From Endosaccharibacter trunci (GTDB lineage Bacteria; Pseudomonadota; Alphaproteobacteria; Acetobacterales; Acetobacteraceae): a DNA stretch of 64,000 nucleotides. The notes below the pieces were generated by a model. That model was given only the letters and a program-made list of their open reading frames with translations. It did not search any database and had not been told where the DNA came from. Position 1 is the stretch's first letter. The number at the start of each line of letters is the position of its first letter. Positions 1 to 9,039 of this stretch are shown one piece after another. The stretch is from NCBI GenBank assembly GCA_024515975.1, contig JAMSKV010000008.1:116138-180137 (forward strand), in the 5' to 3' direction. The translations under genes and the position numbers were made by a program.

Positions 1-87
1 GGAGCTCGATCGGACCGGCGGGCATCTCCGCCCGGTGCTGGATGGGCTTGCCAGCAGGAAGCCAACTCCATAGCTTCTGGCCCGGTT

Positions 88-164
88 CGGGGCGTGGCGC
101 AGCCTGGTAGCGCGCGTGTTTTGGGTACACGAGGCCCCCGGTTCGAGTCCGGGCGCCCCGACCA
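88..164 (+). tRNA. tRNA-Pro (anticodon UGG)
   Basis: A 77-nt cloverleaf with the CCA end encoded. The acceptor strands CGGGGCG (88-94) and CGCCCCG (154-160) pair fully. The anticodon stem CGTGT/ACACG encloses the loop TTTGGGT, giving anticodon TGG at 122-124. The T arm carries GTTCGAGTCC. Confidence 0.97.
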
Positions 165-196
165 GTTGCAGGCCAGGTATAGGAAAGTGTTCGTCC

Positions 197-502
197 ATGC
201 GTGCCCGGATCTACCAGCAGCCCAAGACAGCGACGCAGTCCGGACAGGCCAACACGCATGACTGGATTCTGGAATACGGCCAGAACGAGCAGCGCACGCA
301 GGACCCGCTGATGGGCTGGTTCGGCTCGGGCGACACGCGCAGCCAGCTCACCCTGCGCTTCCCGACCCGTGATGACGCGATCGCCTATGCGGAGCGCGAG
401 AACATCCCGTTCGACCTCGAACTTCCGACCGCCCGCATTCGTCCGCCCAAGGCCTATGCCGATAATTTCCGGTTCGACCGACGCGCGAACTGGACCCACT
501 GA
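197..502 (+). CDS. NADH dehydrogenase accessory subunit, NDUFS4-like (ETC complex I family)
   Basis: A 101-residue protein of the ETC complex I / NDUFS4 family, a small peripheral subunit near the NADH-oxidising arm of respiratory complex I in alphaproteobacteria and mitochondria. It opens with MRARIYQQPKTATQSG and has the family landmarks of a W-x-LEY strand, a GW-x-GSGDT turn and a C-terminal block rich in Pro, Arg and Tyr (KAYADNFRFDR). The ATG at 197 is chosen because the conserved MRARIY begins there; the in-frame extension upstream would run through tRNA-Pro. It sits between two tRNA genes, on the same strand. No signal peptide or membrane segment is visible. Confidence 0.9.
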   Translation: MRARIYQQPKTATQSGQANTHDWILEYGQNEQRTQDPLMGWFGSGDTRSQLTLRFPTRDDAIAYAERENIPFDLELPTARIRPPKAYADNFRFDRRANWTH

Positions 503-515
503 CCGGTTTCCCTGC

Positions 516-592
516 GCGCCCTTAGCTCAGTTGGATAGAGCAACAGCCTTCTAAGCTGTGGGTCGGTGGTTCGAATCCACCAGGGCGCGCCA
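516..592 (+). tRNA. tRNA-Arg (anticodon UCU)
   Basis: A 77-nt tRNA with CCA encoded. Acceptor strands GCGCCCT (516-522) and AGGGCGC (582-588) pair; the anticodon stem ACAGC/GCTGT encloses CTTCTAA, giving anticodon TCT at 550-552. The T loop contains GTTCGAATCC. Decayed gene fragments lie about 850 bp further downstream. Confidence 0.97.
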
Positions 593-783
593 TCATTTCA
601 ATAAGTTGTCAGCTTCGTCAGTCACGTCACGCCTTAGATAAGCGACGCGAGGCCAAATGGGACTCCCACTTTCGGGACGAGCATCCACTTGCAGTGACTA
701 TTTCCGGCACATTCCAACGCGACCGTCATCAATGCCGACCGGATCGAGGTCGTTCCCCAGAGCACCCCGTTGGGACCGGTCCG

Positions 784-1353
784 GTGAAGAAGGCAGCGCC
801 CACCCTCGCGGCGGCCCTCCTGTGTATTGCCGCCTCGCCATGCCTCGGTAAGGGCGCAGACCCTCTTCGCGATACGGGATCCCGCGTCGCCACGCTCGGC
901 GCGACGACGGTGCAGTCGTTGCCGCTGTATCCCGGCAATGCTGCCTCATCGCGTTTGGTCGTTTGGAGCGAAGGGGCCGGACAAGGGCAAACCACGAAAC
1001 TGGCTTTGTGCGAGCGCAGCGGCGAATGTTCCTGGCGCAAGGGATGGCCGGATGCCTATGGCCCTGTTCTGCGCGCCATGGGGGCATGGTCGACAGCCAA
1101 TTCACACATCTTCCTGCTCACTGTGCAGTTCGGTGCCGCAGCCGAGACGTTGTTCGTGCTCGACGTGCCGGACGGGGATAAGCCCGTGGTGCTGGACACG
1201 CATGACGCTGCCCTGATCTGGCTCGACCCGCGAGACGATCTCGTGCATCTCGACTACGCCGAGTCGGGCCCTCCGGTGCTGGGATGCCTTGGCTGGAGTT
1301 CGGCCGCGCGAAAGCTGGTGACCGTTTCGTGCCTGAATACCGACACGCGCTGA
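784..1353 (+). CDS. hypothetical exported protein
   Basis: About 189 residues from a GTG at 784. The N-terminus reads VKKAAPTLAAALLCIAASP, a typical Sec signal peptide, with likely cleavage near residue 20-25, so the product is probably periplasmic or exposed. The mature part has several Cys residues (a CERSGECSW pair mid-protein and two near the C-terminus) that could form disulphides, and alternating short hydrophobic strands suggesting a small beta-rich domain. I do not recognise a family. A longer reading from 694 is possible but would put the signal sequence inside the protein, so the GTG is preferred. The 190 bp between tRNA-Arg and this start show no other gene. Confidence 0.6.
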   Translation: MKKAAPTLAAALLCIAASPCLGKGADPLRDTGSRVATLGATTVQSLPLYPGNAASSRLVVWSEGAGQGQTTKLALCERSGECSWRKGWPDAYGPVLRAMGAWSTANSHIFLLTVQFGAAAETLFVLDVPDGDKPVVLDTHDAALIWLDPRDDLVHLDYAESGPPVLGCLGWSSAARKLVTVSCLNTDTR

Positions 1354-1437
1354 CACAGGTCCCTAGGCGCATCACCTGGTCTCTGGCCTGGCTGAAGATC
1401 CGCCGCGCCCATTCTTGCGGTGACGCCCGGTGAGCCC

Positions 1438-1790
1438 TTACGCGACGGGCGCGCCATATTGCTCGTCGATCAGTCGATCGATGCCGAGGCGTTCAAGGAT
1501 GGCGCGGGGGCACATGAAGGTCACGCGGACGACGCCGGGGAGCCGGCTGATCTCGATCGAGCCCGCGATCGTCGCGCGATTGAGAATCTCGTCGTAAGGC
1601 AGGCCCGTCACGTCCGCCGCCCGCTGCAGGCCGTGACCTTGGTGGCTTCGTTCAGATCCGCGCCGGACCCGATGAAGATCTTCTCCCTCTCACGCTCGTA
1701 GTATTCGGGCGAAATATAGGGCTCGGTCGAGATTGGACCCCGGCCAAGTTCGGGGTATTTCTCCAGCCATCGGTGATTCATGTCGGCCAT
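1438..1790 (-). pseudogene. remnant with the N-terminus of a Rieske ring-hydroxylating dioxygenase
   Basis: The start at 1790 gives MADMNHRWLEKYPELGRG, followed by a segment (STEPY.SPEYYEREREKIF) that matches the first 40 residues of Rieske-type aromatic dioxygenase large subunits. The expected next part (Rieske CxH/CxxH ligands) is absent. The sequence instead continues as GSGADLNEATKV, then shifts frame near 1625 into a coherent stretch (GLQRAADVTGLPYDEILNRA and onward) ending at a TAA at 1438-1440. I infer a deletion joining the start of an oxygenase gene to the end of another gene, plus one frameshift. The family of the second part is not recognised. Confidence 0.55.
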
Positions 1791-2137
1791 GGTTCCTCCT
1801 TGATGCGCCGATCGAGTCAGGCGGGAAAACGATTCATCGGAAGGGCCGGCGCTCGGAGGGCCGCGGCCGGCGCGAAAGAGGGAGCCGTCCCGCGGCCTTC
1901 CCCGCGGGGCCGTAGACCGCCTGCCTCGTTCCGGGCGCGGTCTTCGGCAAAACGGCGGCCGGCCCGGATTTCGACGGTCGTGCTCATCTCTGCTCCCGAG
2001 ATCCGCCGTTTGCCTCGAAGCGACGCAACTCTCTACGGTTTCGAGAATGCTGGGAGGTGTGCGGGGCAGCTATCCCGCCAAGGTGAGCATTAGCCCTTTC
2101 GAGCAGCCGAATGGCGCCTGGATGCCGGCTGAGCGCA
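1791..2137. other. stretch with no supported gene
   Basis: About 350 bp between the dioxygenase remnant and the AbiEi-like fragment. Short open frames exist in several phases, but none has a plausible start with ribosome binding site or a recognisable protein. It is best read as decayed sequence. Confidence 0.5.
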
Positions 2138-2314
2138 TCAGCCGCGCGAAGCCGCGCCGGGAAGGACATACGAGCCCACCGCCGCCTTCTGGACGAGGCC
2201 GTCCTTCAAGGCGTCCGCGATCGCCTGCGGACGGATCCCAGCGGCGCGGAGATCCACAGCACGTCGGACCGAGCCATCCGCAAGCAGGCGCAGCAGCGCC
2301 TCCCTCTGGGTCAT
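2138..2314 (-). pseudogene. truncated AbiEi-like winged-helix (antitoxin N-terminal domain) fragment
   Basis: A 58-residue reading from the ATG at 2314, beginning MTQREALLRLLADGSVRRA and containing a helix-turn-helix pattern ending in GSYVLPG. This matches the N-terminal winged-helix domain of AbiEi-type proteins, regulators/antitoxins of abortive-infection type IV systems. In full-length members the YxLPG strand is followed by a nuclease-fold domain of 150 or more residues; here a stop follows within a few codons. No AbiEii nucleotidyltransferase toxin is adjacent. It is therefore a remnant or a stand-alone DNA-binding stub. Confidence 0.5.
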
Positions 2315-2395
2315 GGATTTTCCACGTATCGTTCCACGCTGGTATGGCGTGAGCCTCACATTAGCGTGGCGGAACGTCGGTGGGAGCCCCGAAAC

Positions 2396-2641
2396 TCAGA
2401 AACGTGGAGGCACCGCTACGGAAGGAAGGCCGTCCGCGCTGATCCCGATCGTTTCTGCCGCCTTCCGCAGCCGGGCAAGCTGACCCTCGTCGGCGCTCTC
2501 CGCCACGCCAGTCGCGGTCAGCTCGAAGGCGATCTCCGCCTGGGCGAGATCGCCCTGTTCAACGAACCACTCGATCTGCCGGACACCCTCCTCGGTCCTG
2601 CGGCGGTCCGCTTCGGCATCGGAATCTTCCAGGTCATGCAT
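2396..2641 (-). CDS. small acidic hypothetical protein
   Basis: About 81 residues from the ATG at 2641 (MHDLEDSDAEADRRRTEEGV). The sequence is acidic, rich in Glu, Ala and Arg, and predicted helical throughout; no signal peptide, membrane segment or metal-binding motif. An in-frame start further upstream at 2692 would add a basic 17-residue leader and is less likely. I do not recognise a family. It lies among gene fragments, so it may itself be unexpressed. The 245 bp from here to rnhA hold only a weak hairpin (AAGGG/CCCTT at 2852-2867). Confidence 0.4.
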   Translation of the reverse strand: MHDLEDSDAEADRRRTEEGVRQIEWFVEQGDLAQAEIAFELTATGVAESADEGQLARLRKAAETIGISADGLPSVAVPPRF

Positions 2642-2886
2642 CGTCCGTCTCCTCTTGGAGCACCGATCATGGGAGGCACGGATGCATGACACCGAGGCAA
2701 AGTGCCCCCAAAACCGCCGCGCGAAGTATTACACCGCCTGTACTGCGGCGATTTCTAAATCGCGCGACACGCCGCCCTCACCTTTTCATTTCTGTAGGCC
2801 GAAAGCGCTCACGAATAGGCCAAGGCAGAGAAATCTAGCCTTCGGTCGCCAAAGGGCTCCGACCCTTCGGGTGTAACTTTATGCCT

Positions 2887-3363
2887 TCACCGACAAACGC
2901 CGCTTTCCAGTGCCAGCCGCGCTTCCGTGGCCAGGCGGTCCACACGCTCGTTCTGCGGATCGCCGGAATGGCCACGCACCCAGCGCCACTCCACCTCGTG
3001 ACGCTTGGCCGCATCGAGCACGCGCCGCCAAAGGTCCATGTTCGCCACGGGGTCGCCGGATGCGTTGCGCCAGTTGCGGCGCACCCAGCCGGTGCTCCAG
3101 CGCGTGACGCCGTTGCGCACATATTCGCTGTCCGTGTGCAGCACGATGCGGCAAGGGCGGGTCAGCGCTTCCAGTGCTTCGGCCGCGGCGGTCAGCTCCA
3201 TGCGGTTGTTGGTGGTGACCGCTTCGCCGCCGGACAATTCGCGCTCATGGCCGCGAAAGCGCAGGAGCGCAGCCCAGCCGCCCGGACCCGGATTGGGCTT
3301 GCAGCCGCCATCGGTCCAGATCTCGACTTCCGCACCAGCCGGCCCAGACAGGTCTTCGCTCAT
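2887..3363 (-). CDS. rnhA: ribonuclease HI
   Basis: A 158-residue RNase HI, which cuts the RNA strand of RNA-DNA hybrids (R-loops, primer remnants) in the cytoplasm. The four acidic catalytic residues are present: D18 in WTDGG, E56 in [10 protein letters not shown]78 in HTDSEY and D142 in NERVDRLA; the helper His is H132 in GHSGDP. Length is normal for the bacterial enzyme. The ATG at 3363 overlaps the thrB stop by 4 nt, so the genes are translationally coupled, in the ispH-thrB-rnhA order common in alphaproteobacteria. Confidence 0.97.
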   Translation of the reverse strand: MSEDLSGPAGAEVEIWTDGGCKPNPGPGGWAALLRFRGHERELSGGEAVTTNNRMELTAAAEALEALTRPCRIVLHTDSEYVRNGVTRWSTGWVRRNWRNASGDPVANMDLWRRVLDAAKRHEVEWRWVRGHSGDPQNERVDRLATEARLALESGVCR

Positions 3364-4331
3364 AGCCCCAGCGCTCCGGGGCCTTCCGCCGCGAGGAAGA
3401 AGCGCAGGCGACGCAGATAGTCCAGCGGGTCCTTGCGCGTCACCAGAGCACCCTCCGGCGTGTGCACCCAGTCGAACAGGCGGGTCAGCAGGAAGCGGAT
3501 CGCCGCCCCCTGGCACAGCACCGGCAAGGCGTCGCGCTCGTCGCGGCCGAGCTTGCGCAGGGTCTCGTAGCCACCCAGCATCAGCCGCGCCTTGGTGACG
3601 TTGAAGGCGAGATCCGGTTCGAAACACCAGGCGTTCAGGCAGACCGCGAGGTCGTAGGCCAGCAGATCGGTGCAGGCGAAATAGAAGTCGATCAGCCCGC
3701 TCAGGTCGCGTCCGCCGGACGAGCGAAGGAAGAACACGTTGTCCGGGAACAGATCGGCATGGATCTGACCGCGCGGCAGGTTCTCCGGCCAGTTGGGCAG
3801 GATACGGTCCAGCGCCGCGTCCAGCTCGGCGATCAGGCCGGGTTGCAGACGGTCGCCTGTGGCACGGCTCTTGTCGAGCAGCGGACGCCAGCTTTGCGGG
3901 CCGAGAGCGTTCGGGCGCTCCGCCTCGTAATCGGCGCCGGCGAGATGCAGCCGGGCGAGCGCTTCGCCAAGCGGGCGGCAATGTTCGGGACGCACGCGCC
4001 TCGGCCACACGCCGGGCAGGAACGAGGTAATCGCCGCCGGACGGCCGGCCAGCTCGCGCAGCGCCTCGCCGTCGCGTCCGGCGATGGGTTGCGGGCAGGT
4101 CACGCCGCGCGCCGCCAGATGGCGCATCAGCCCCAGGAACCAGGGGAGCTCGGCCGGATCGACCCGTTTCTCGTAGAGAGTGAGGATGAAATCGCCGGAC
4201 GAGGTGCGGAGCGAGAAATTGGAGTTCTCGACCCCTTCCGCGATGCCGCGAAAGGCCACCAACTCGCCCAGCGCGTAGTCGCCCAGGAACGCAGCGAGGG
4301 CTTCGTCGCCGACGTCGGTGTAGACAGCCAT
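3360..4331 (-). CDS. thrB: homoserine kinase (aminoglycoside phosphotransferase-like type)
   Basis: A 323-residue kinase that phosphorylates L-homoserine to O-phosphohomoserine for threonine synthesis. It belongs to the ThrB type with a choline-kinase/APH fold used by alphaproteobacteria, not the GHMP type of E. coli. Visible features are the glycine-containing N-lobe ([11 protein letters not shown], residues 33-43), the catalytic loop HADLFPDN (191-198) and the metal-binding IDFYFACTD (214-222). The start [10 protein letters not shown] is typical. It lies 10 bp after ispH and overlaps rnhA by 4 nt, forming a three-gene operon. Confidence 0.96.
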   Translation of the reverse strand: MAVYTDVGDEALAAFLGDYALGELVAFRGIAEGVENSNFSLRTSSGDFILTLYEKRVDPAELPWFLGLMRHLAARGVTCPQPIAGRDGEALRELAGRPAAITSFLPGVWPRRVRPEHCRPLGEALARLHLAGADYEAERPNALGPQSWRPLLDKSRATGDRLQPGLIAELDAALDRILPNWPENLPRGQIHADLFPDNVFFLRSSGGRDLSGLIDFYFACTDLLAYDLAVCLNAWCFEPDLAFNVTKARLMLGGYETLRKLGRDERDALPVLCQGAAIRFLLTRLFDWVHTPEGALVTRKDPLDYLRRLRFFLAAEGPGALGL

Positions 4332-4341
4332 GGGACGGAGA

Positions 4342-5346
4342 TCAGCCCAGCGGAGCGGGCAGCTTGAAGATCACGTCCTCCAGCTTCACCGTGCGTTCCT
4401 CGATATCCAGCGTGTAGCGCTGGCCGAGCGCCGCCACCATCTCCTGCACCAGCGCTTCCGGCGCGGACGCCCCGGCGGTGATGCCGACGGTCGACACGCC
4501 CTCCAGCACCGACCAGTCGAGATCGCGCAGGCGCGGCACCAGGACGGCGCGCGGCACGCCGGAGCGCTCCGCCACCTCGCGCAGGCGCTGCGAGTTGGAC
4601 GAGTTGGGCGAACCGATCACGATCACCAGATCGCAGCCCGGCGCGATCGCCTTGACGGCTTCCTGCCGGTTGGTGGTGGCGTAGCAGATATCCTCGCGCT
4701 TCGGGCCCTCGATCAGGGGAAAGCGCTCCCGCAGGATGTCGACGATCTCCGCGGTGTCGTCCACCGACAGAGTCGTCTGGGTGATGAAGGCGAGGCGCGC
4801 AGGGTCGGCCGGCTGCACGCGCCGGGCTTCCTCGGAATCGTTGATCAGCGTCACGGCGCCGGGCGGGAGCTGGCCCATGGTGCCGACCACCTCGGGATGG
4901 CCGGCATGGCCGATCATCAGGATATGGCGCGCTTCCGGACCGCCCCCGGCGAAATGCCGTTCGGCCTCGCGGTGCACCTTGGAGACCAGGGGGCAGGTCG
5001 CATCCAGATAGAGCAGGTTGCGGCGTTCGGCCTCGGCCGGCACCGATTTCGGCACGCCATGGGCGGAAAACACGACATGGCCGTCGGCCGGAACCTCGTC
5101 CAGCTCCTCCACGAACACCGCGCCCTTGGCTTCGAGCTCTTCCACCACCGTGCGGTTATGGACGATCTCGTGCCGCACATAGACCGGCGCGCCGTAGCGC
5201 TTCAGCGCCTCCTCGACCACACGGATCGCCCGGTCCACGCCGGCGCAGAAGCCGCGCGGGCCGGCCAGCAGCAGCTTCAACCGCGGCAGCGAGCCCGCTG
5301 CGGCGAGCCCGGAGACGAGCGTGTCGCTCTGCATCTGATCCGGCAT
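4342..5346 (-). CDS. ispH: 4-hydroxy-3-methylbut-2-enyl diphosphate reductase
   Basis: A 334-residue [4Fe-4S] enzyme of the last step of the MEP isoprenoid pathway, reducing HMBPP to IPP and DMAPP. The three cluster Cys residues are C34 ([12 protein letters not shown]), C118 (DATCPLV) and C221 (ICYATTNRQ); the proton-donating Glu is in EVVGTMGQ (about E152). The SPNSSNS block also matches. The ATG at 5346 gives an N-terminal tail of about 20 residues before the conserved core. First gene of the operon with thrB and rnhA. Confidence 0.97.
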   Translation of the reverse strand: MPDQMQSDTLVSGLAAAGSLPRLKLLLAGPRGFCAGVDRAIRVVEEALKRYGAPVYVRHEIVHNRTVVEELEAKGAVFVEELDEVPADGHVVFSAHGVPKSVPAEAERRNLLYLDATCPLVSKVHREAERHFAGGGPEARHILMIGHAGHPEVVGTMGQLPPGAVTLINDSEEARRVQPADPARLAFITQTTLSVDDTAEIVDILRERFPLIEGPKREDICYATTNRQEAVKAIAPGCDLVIVIGSPNSSNSQRLREVAERSGVPRAVLVPRLRDLDWSVLEGVSTVGITAGASAPEALVQEMVAALGQRYTLDIEERTVKLEDVIFKLPAPLG

Positions 5347-5475
5347 CCTGTTCCCCAAACTTCCGTGGCATCCTATATGGCGCGCCAGCCCGGTCCGCGA
5401 AAGGTCCACGGAGTCCTGGCGCGTCGCCTGCAACTGCCGCCCTGCCATACAGGCGCGGCCGGTCGAGAGTCGAGA

Positions 5476-6045
5476 ATGAACGTGCCGCGAGTGTCCAGTC
5501 CTGCCCGAACCACGATCCGCGCTTTGGCGCCGGCCGTCCTGCTCCTGAGCGGCCTGGCCGCCTGCGCGAATGACGATCCCAACGCCTTCGCGCCGGCCTG
5601 CGCCCCGGTGGGCATCCTGGGCGACGCGGCCGACTACAGCGATTACGGCACCGCCGAGGACCGGCCAGACCTCGCCAAGCTGATCTCGCACGGCTCCATC
5701 CTGGGCGTGTCCGGACACTGCTCGTCGGCTGCCAACAACACCCAGCTCCACACCGAGATCCGGCTCGATCTCGGCATCACGCGCGGGCCGGCCACCGGCG
5801 CCTCGTCGCTGCCAGTGCCGTATTTCATCGCCGTGACCCGCGACGGCCAGGTGATCAGCAAGCAGACGCTGACGGCGCAGGCGCAGTTCCCGGGCAATGC
5901 CGACCGGGTGCTCGTGCGCACGGACCCGGTCGATTTCAACCTGCCGGTCTCGCGCGCCCAGCCCGGCACGTCCTACAGGATCGAGGTGGGGTTTCAGCTC
6001 GACGCCGCCCAGCTCGCCTATAACCGTTCCCACATCACCCACTGA
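5476..6045 (+). CDS. hypothetical lipoprotein
   Basis: About 189 residues with a signal peptide ending in a lipobox, SGLAAC, so C30 would be lipid-modified and the protein anchored to a membrane, probably facing the periplasm. The mature part has further Cys residues (around 42 and 80) and beta-rich segments. The sequence is consistent with a small periplasmic domain family of unknown function found in acetic acid bacteria, but I cannot name it. It is divergent from ispH and ends 14 bp before gcvH, so the two may be cotranscribed. Confidence 0.75.
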   Translation: MNVPRVSSPARTTIRALAPAVLLLSGLAACANDDPNAFAPACAPVGILGDAADYSDYGTAEDRPDLAKLISHGSILGVSGHCSSAANNTQLHTEIRLDLGITRGPATGASSLPVPYFIAVTRDGQVISKQTLTAQAQFPGNADRVLVRTDPVDFNLPVSRAQPGTSYRIEVGFQLDAAQLAYNRSHITH

Positions 6046-6059
6046 CGGAGCCCTGTCGC

Positions 6060-6437
6060 ATGGCCGAGATTCGCTACACCAAGGATCATGAATGGGTCCG
6101 TCTCGAGGAAGACGGCACCGCCACGGTCGGCATCACCGACCATGCGCAGGAAGCGCTGGGCGACATCGTGTTCGTAGAGCTGCCCGCGACCGACCGCACC
6201 GTGGTTGAAGGCGAGAGCGTCGCCGTGGTCGAGAGCGTCAAGGCGGCGTCCGACATCTACGCGCCTCTGGCCGGCAAGGTGGTGGAAATCAACGATCTGC
6301 TGACCGAGGATCCGTCCCTGGTGAATCGCGACCCGGAGGACGAGGCCTGGTTCTTCCGCATGGAACTGGACGACGCCGACGCTTTCGAGTCGCTGATGGA
6401 CGAGGACGCCTACAAGCAGTTCCTGGAAACCCTCTGA
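6060..6437 (+). CDS. gcvH: glycine cleavage system H protein
   Basis: A 125-residue lipoyl carrier that shuttles the aminomethyl group between P and T proteins of the glycine cleavage system. The lipoylated lysine is K61 in the ESVKAAS motif; the GDIVFVELP strand and the C-terminal helix are all present and length is normal. In many relatives gcvT, gcvH and gcvP are adjacent; here neither partner is in the window, so this copy depends on distant genes. It follows the lipoprotein gene by 14 bp. Confidence 0.97.
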   Translation: MAEIRYTKDHEWVRLEEDGTATVGITDHAQEALGDIVFVELPATDRTVVEGESVAVVESVKAASDIYAPLAGKVVEINDLLTEDPSLVNRDPEDEAWFFRMELDDADAFESLMDEDAYKQFLETL

Positions 6438-6567
6438 TCCCCGCCCCCGGCGGCCGCCACGCGCGGTCGCCGGGTGTCGTGCGCATCCGGGCATGAGGAC
6501 AAGGCGTTCCCTCGAGGAACCGAAACCTTCCGCTCATTTGGCTTCGCGCGTCTCCGATCCTCCGAAC

Positions 6568-6613
6568 AAACGGATAGACGCCTTTCTGCTCCTCTTCCCT
6601 GAAAAGAAGCGCT
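6568..6613. repeat. AT-rich intergenic repeat, copy 1 (degenerate)
   Basis: Begins AAACGGATAGACG, then CTTTCTGCTCC and a GAAAAGAAG arm. It aligns with the copies at 17415-17470 and 24464-24512. The stem is weaker here (CTTC/GAAG). It lies between gcvH and the MFS gene, where it could act as a terminator. Confidence 0.55.
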
Positions 6614-6635
6614 CTTTCCGACGGACCTTCGCCTG

Positions 6636-7859
6636 ATGACCGCCGAACCACATTGGCGCAGCAATCTCTTCGTGTGCACGTTCGGCGCCTTCACCACCGT
6701 TCTGGCGATGACGGTGCTGCTTCCCTTCCTCCCCTTGTTCGTGGCCGAACTGGCGGAGAAACAGCACAGGACACTCGGCCAGGCCGGCATCGCCCGCTGG
6801 TCGGCTCTGTGCTTCGGCGCAACCTATCTCGCATCCGGCCTCGCCGCGCCGCTCTGGGGACGGGTCGCGGACCGGTTCGGACGCAAGCAGATCCTGATCC
6901 GCGCCTCGCTCGGCATGGCGGTATGCATGTCGCTGATCGGGGTCACGCAGTCACTCTGGCAGTTGCTGGCGCTGCGGCTGCTGGCCGGTCTGGTCGGCGG
7001 CTTCGCCTCCGGCGCCACCGTTCTGGTGGCGACCCAGACGCCGCGCGAACGCTCCGCATGGGCGCTCGGCATCCTTTCCTCCGGCACCATGGCCGGCAGC
7101 GTGGCCGGCCCGCTCCTCGGCGGGCTGCTCGCCCCCGCCATCGGCATCCGCAGCACCTTCTTCCTGGCCGGCGGGCTGATCTTCGCGGCCTTTCTGCTGG
7201 TGGTGGCACTGGTCCGGGAAGCCCCAAGGCCGCGCCCCTCCGCGACAGCGCAACCGAGCGCCTGGCGGCAGGTGCCAGACCGGCGGGTGGTGGCGACCTT
7301 GTTGTTCGCCGGCATGCTGCTGACCCTGGCCAACATGTCGATCGAGCCGATCGTCACCCTGTTCGTGGCCGAACTCGTCTCCACACAAGCGACGGTCGCC
7401 CCCTGGTCCGGCGCGATCATGGCCGCGGCCGCCCTGGGCAGCGTTCTGGCCGCGGCCAGGGTGGGACAACTCGCCGACCGGATCGGCCACAGGCGGGTCG
7501 CTGTCTGGGGGCTGGTTCTCTGCGCGCTTCTCCTGCTGCCGCAGGCGGCGGTGCAGGCCGCGTGGCAACTGCTCCTGTTGCGTTTCGCCATGGGCATGGC
7601 GCTGGCCGGGCTGATGCCGTCCATCACCAGCCTGATCCGCCACGCCGTGCCGCCCGGCATCGCCGGGCGCATCCTGGCGCTGAACATCTCGGCCCAATAT
7701 GTGGGCTTCGTGGCCGGGCCGCTGCTCGGCAGCGCGGTCGCGGCGCATCTCGGCATGCGTCCGGTCTTTCTGGCCACCAGCCTGGTGATGCTGCTGGGCG
7801 CGGGGCTGCTGTGGCGCGGACGCAAATCCGGGCCGGAGCGGGTCAGCGCGACCGTTTAA
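6636..7859 (+). CDS. MFS drug exporter, 12-TM TetA/DHA1-like
   Basis: A 407-residue major facilitator with about 12 hydrophobic segments. After the second segment comes the MFS signature in GRVADRFGRKQ (residues about 75-85), and the fifth segment has the antiporter motif region around GSVAGPLLGGLLAP, which points to proton-driven drug efflux across the inner membrane. The second half has a repeat-like ADRIGHRR loop. The substrate cannot be read from the sequence. The ATG at 6636 is well placed. It is monocistronic, after a repeat element. Confidence 0.85.
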   Translation: MTAEPHWRSNLFVCTFGAFTTVLAMTVLLPFLPLFVAELAEKQHRTLGQAGIARWSALCFGATYLASGLAAPLWGRVADRFGRKQILIRASLGMAVCMSLIGVTQSLWQLLALRLLAGLVGGFASGATVLVATQTPRERSAWALGILSSGTMAGSVAGPLLGGLLAPAIGIRSTFFLAGGLIFAAFLLVVALVREAPRPRPSATAQPSAWRQVPDRRVVATLLFAGMLLTLANMSIEPIVTLFVAELVSTQATVAPWSGAIMAAAALGSVLAAARVGQLADRIGHRRVAVWGLVLCALLLLPQAAVQAAWQLLLLRFAMGMALAGLMPSITSLIRHAVPPGIAGRILALNISAQYVGFVAGPLLGSAVAAHLGMRPVFLATSLVMLLGAGLLWRGRKSGPERVSATV

Positions 7860-8027
7860 ACGGCCGGCGAAAGCCCGATCGCGAGGGTGTCCTGACCGTG
7901 CGATGCCTCGTCAGCATCGATGGCTTGGAAGGATCCTAACCACCAGCGTTCCGGCTCCGGCACAACTCTTTACGCTCCCGGTTAGACATGTTTTGTTATA
8001 AAGAACGAATCGGAAGGGCTTCGGGAC

Positions 8028-8813
8028 ATGTCGGCACCAAACTGGGCGCGGATCGCGGCCATGACGACGGTCTGTCTGGCGACGACCTGGACGCCCTTCG
8101 TGGTCGAACACGCCGCGGCACGGCCGATCAGCGGCCTCTACGTTGCCGCCGACGGGGGCGCCAACTTCGCCGGCTCGACGACTGCTTCCGGCGGTGTGAC
8201 CCGCGTGGGAACACAAACCGGTCCGCTCGGGCTCGGAGCGGTCGGCTGGGGCTTCGGCAACGGCCTGCGCGCCGAGATCGAAGGCAGTATCCGGTCCAAC
8301 GATATCGACGCCATCGACACGCTGCGCCTTAACGGGCTGAGGTTGCCGCTCGGTCATGTCACGGGACATCTGCAGACCGAGGCGGGCATGGCGAACCTCG
8401 CCTATGATCTGCCGCTGCGCGGCTTCATCAAACCCTACGTCATCGCCGGTATCGGCTATGGCGATCTCGATTTCCGTCATGCGACCGGCGACGATTTTGG
8501 CGTCCGTTTGCCGCTGCCGTCCGGGAACAGATTCACCGGTCCCGTGGTCGTCCATCTGGGTTCGGCGGGCGCCTTCGCCTATCAGGCCGGGTTCGGGCTG
8601 GCAGCTGCCGTTCCCGGCCTGCGCGCCCTCGATGCGACGATCGAATACCGGTATTTCGGTACCGCACATGCCGACGTGCCGATCACCCGCACCGCAGCGA
8701 ATACGACGGACTTGATCAACGGCGCGGTCCCGAGCTCCCGCACACATAATCGCTTCACGCTCGGCGATAACGCGCTGATGGTCGGGTTGCGCTACAGTTT
8801 TGGCGCGCTCTAG
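8028..8813 (+). CDS. outer membrane beta-barrel protein (opacity/OmpA-like porin family)
   Basis: About 261 residues. An N-terminal hydrophobic stretch ending near AAA-R-P looks like a signal peptide. The mature part starts GLYVAADGGANF, shows alternating amphipathic strands throughout and ends in the terminal strand LMVGLRYSFGAL; these are hallmarks of an 8-10 strand outer membrane barrel. Pieces such as KPYVIAGIGYG and DATIEYRYFGTA match the small surface antigen/Porin_4 type. A GGAAGGG lies upstream, with longer than ideal spacing. The following 226 bp (8814-9039) hold no gene I can support. Confidence 0.8.
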   Translation: MSAPNWARIAAMTTVCLATTWTPFVVEHAAARPISGLYVAADGGANFAGSTTASGGVTRVGTQTGPLGLGAVGWGFGNGLRAEIEGSIRSNDIDAIDTLRLNGLRLPLGHVTGHLQTEAGMANLAYDLPLRGFIKPYVIAGIGYGDLDFRHATGDDFGVRLPLPSGNRFTGPVVVHLGSAGAFAYQAGFGLAAAVPGLRALDATIEYRYFGTAHADVPITRTAANTTDLINGAVPSSRTHNRFTLGDNALMVGLRYSFGAL

Positions 8814-9039
8814 CAGGCGAAGCCATAGCTCCCCTGCGCGAGAGAACGCCGTCAAATACTGCATCGAACGATCGGCAAGAGAGCCGGACCGATACTGCTG
8901 CGCTGGGCGAGCGTGCGCCCGAAATCGAGTCCGAACGCGGATCCACGCGGAGGAATGATACCGCCGACCAAGCCGCCGATTCATGCGGGGACAGCACCGG
9001 CGTTTGAAGATCGCACCGGCGCCGAGACTCTCGTCCGTT

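Noticed and set aside
2138..2314. A toxin-antitoxin pair based on the AbiEi-like fragment
   Set aside because: Only the winged-helix stub is present and no AbiEii nucleotidyltransferase toxin lies nearby.
2852..2867. A terminator after rnhA
   Set aside because: The stem AAGGG/CCCTT is only 5 bp and no T-run follows on the minus strand.
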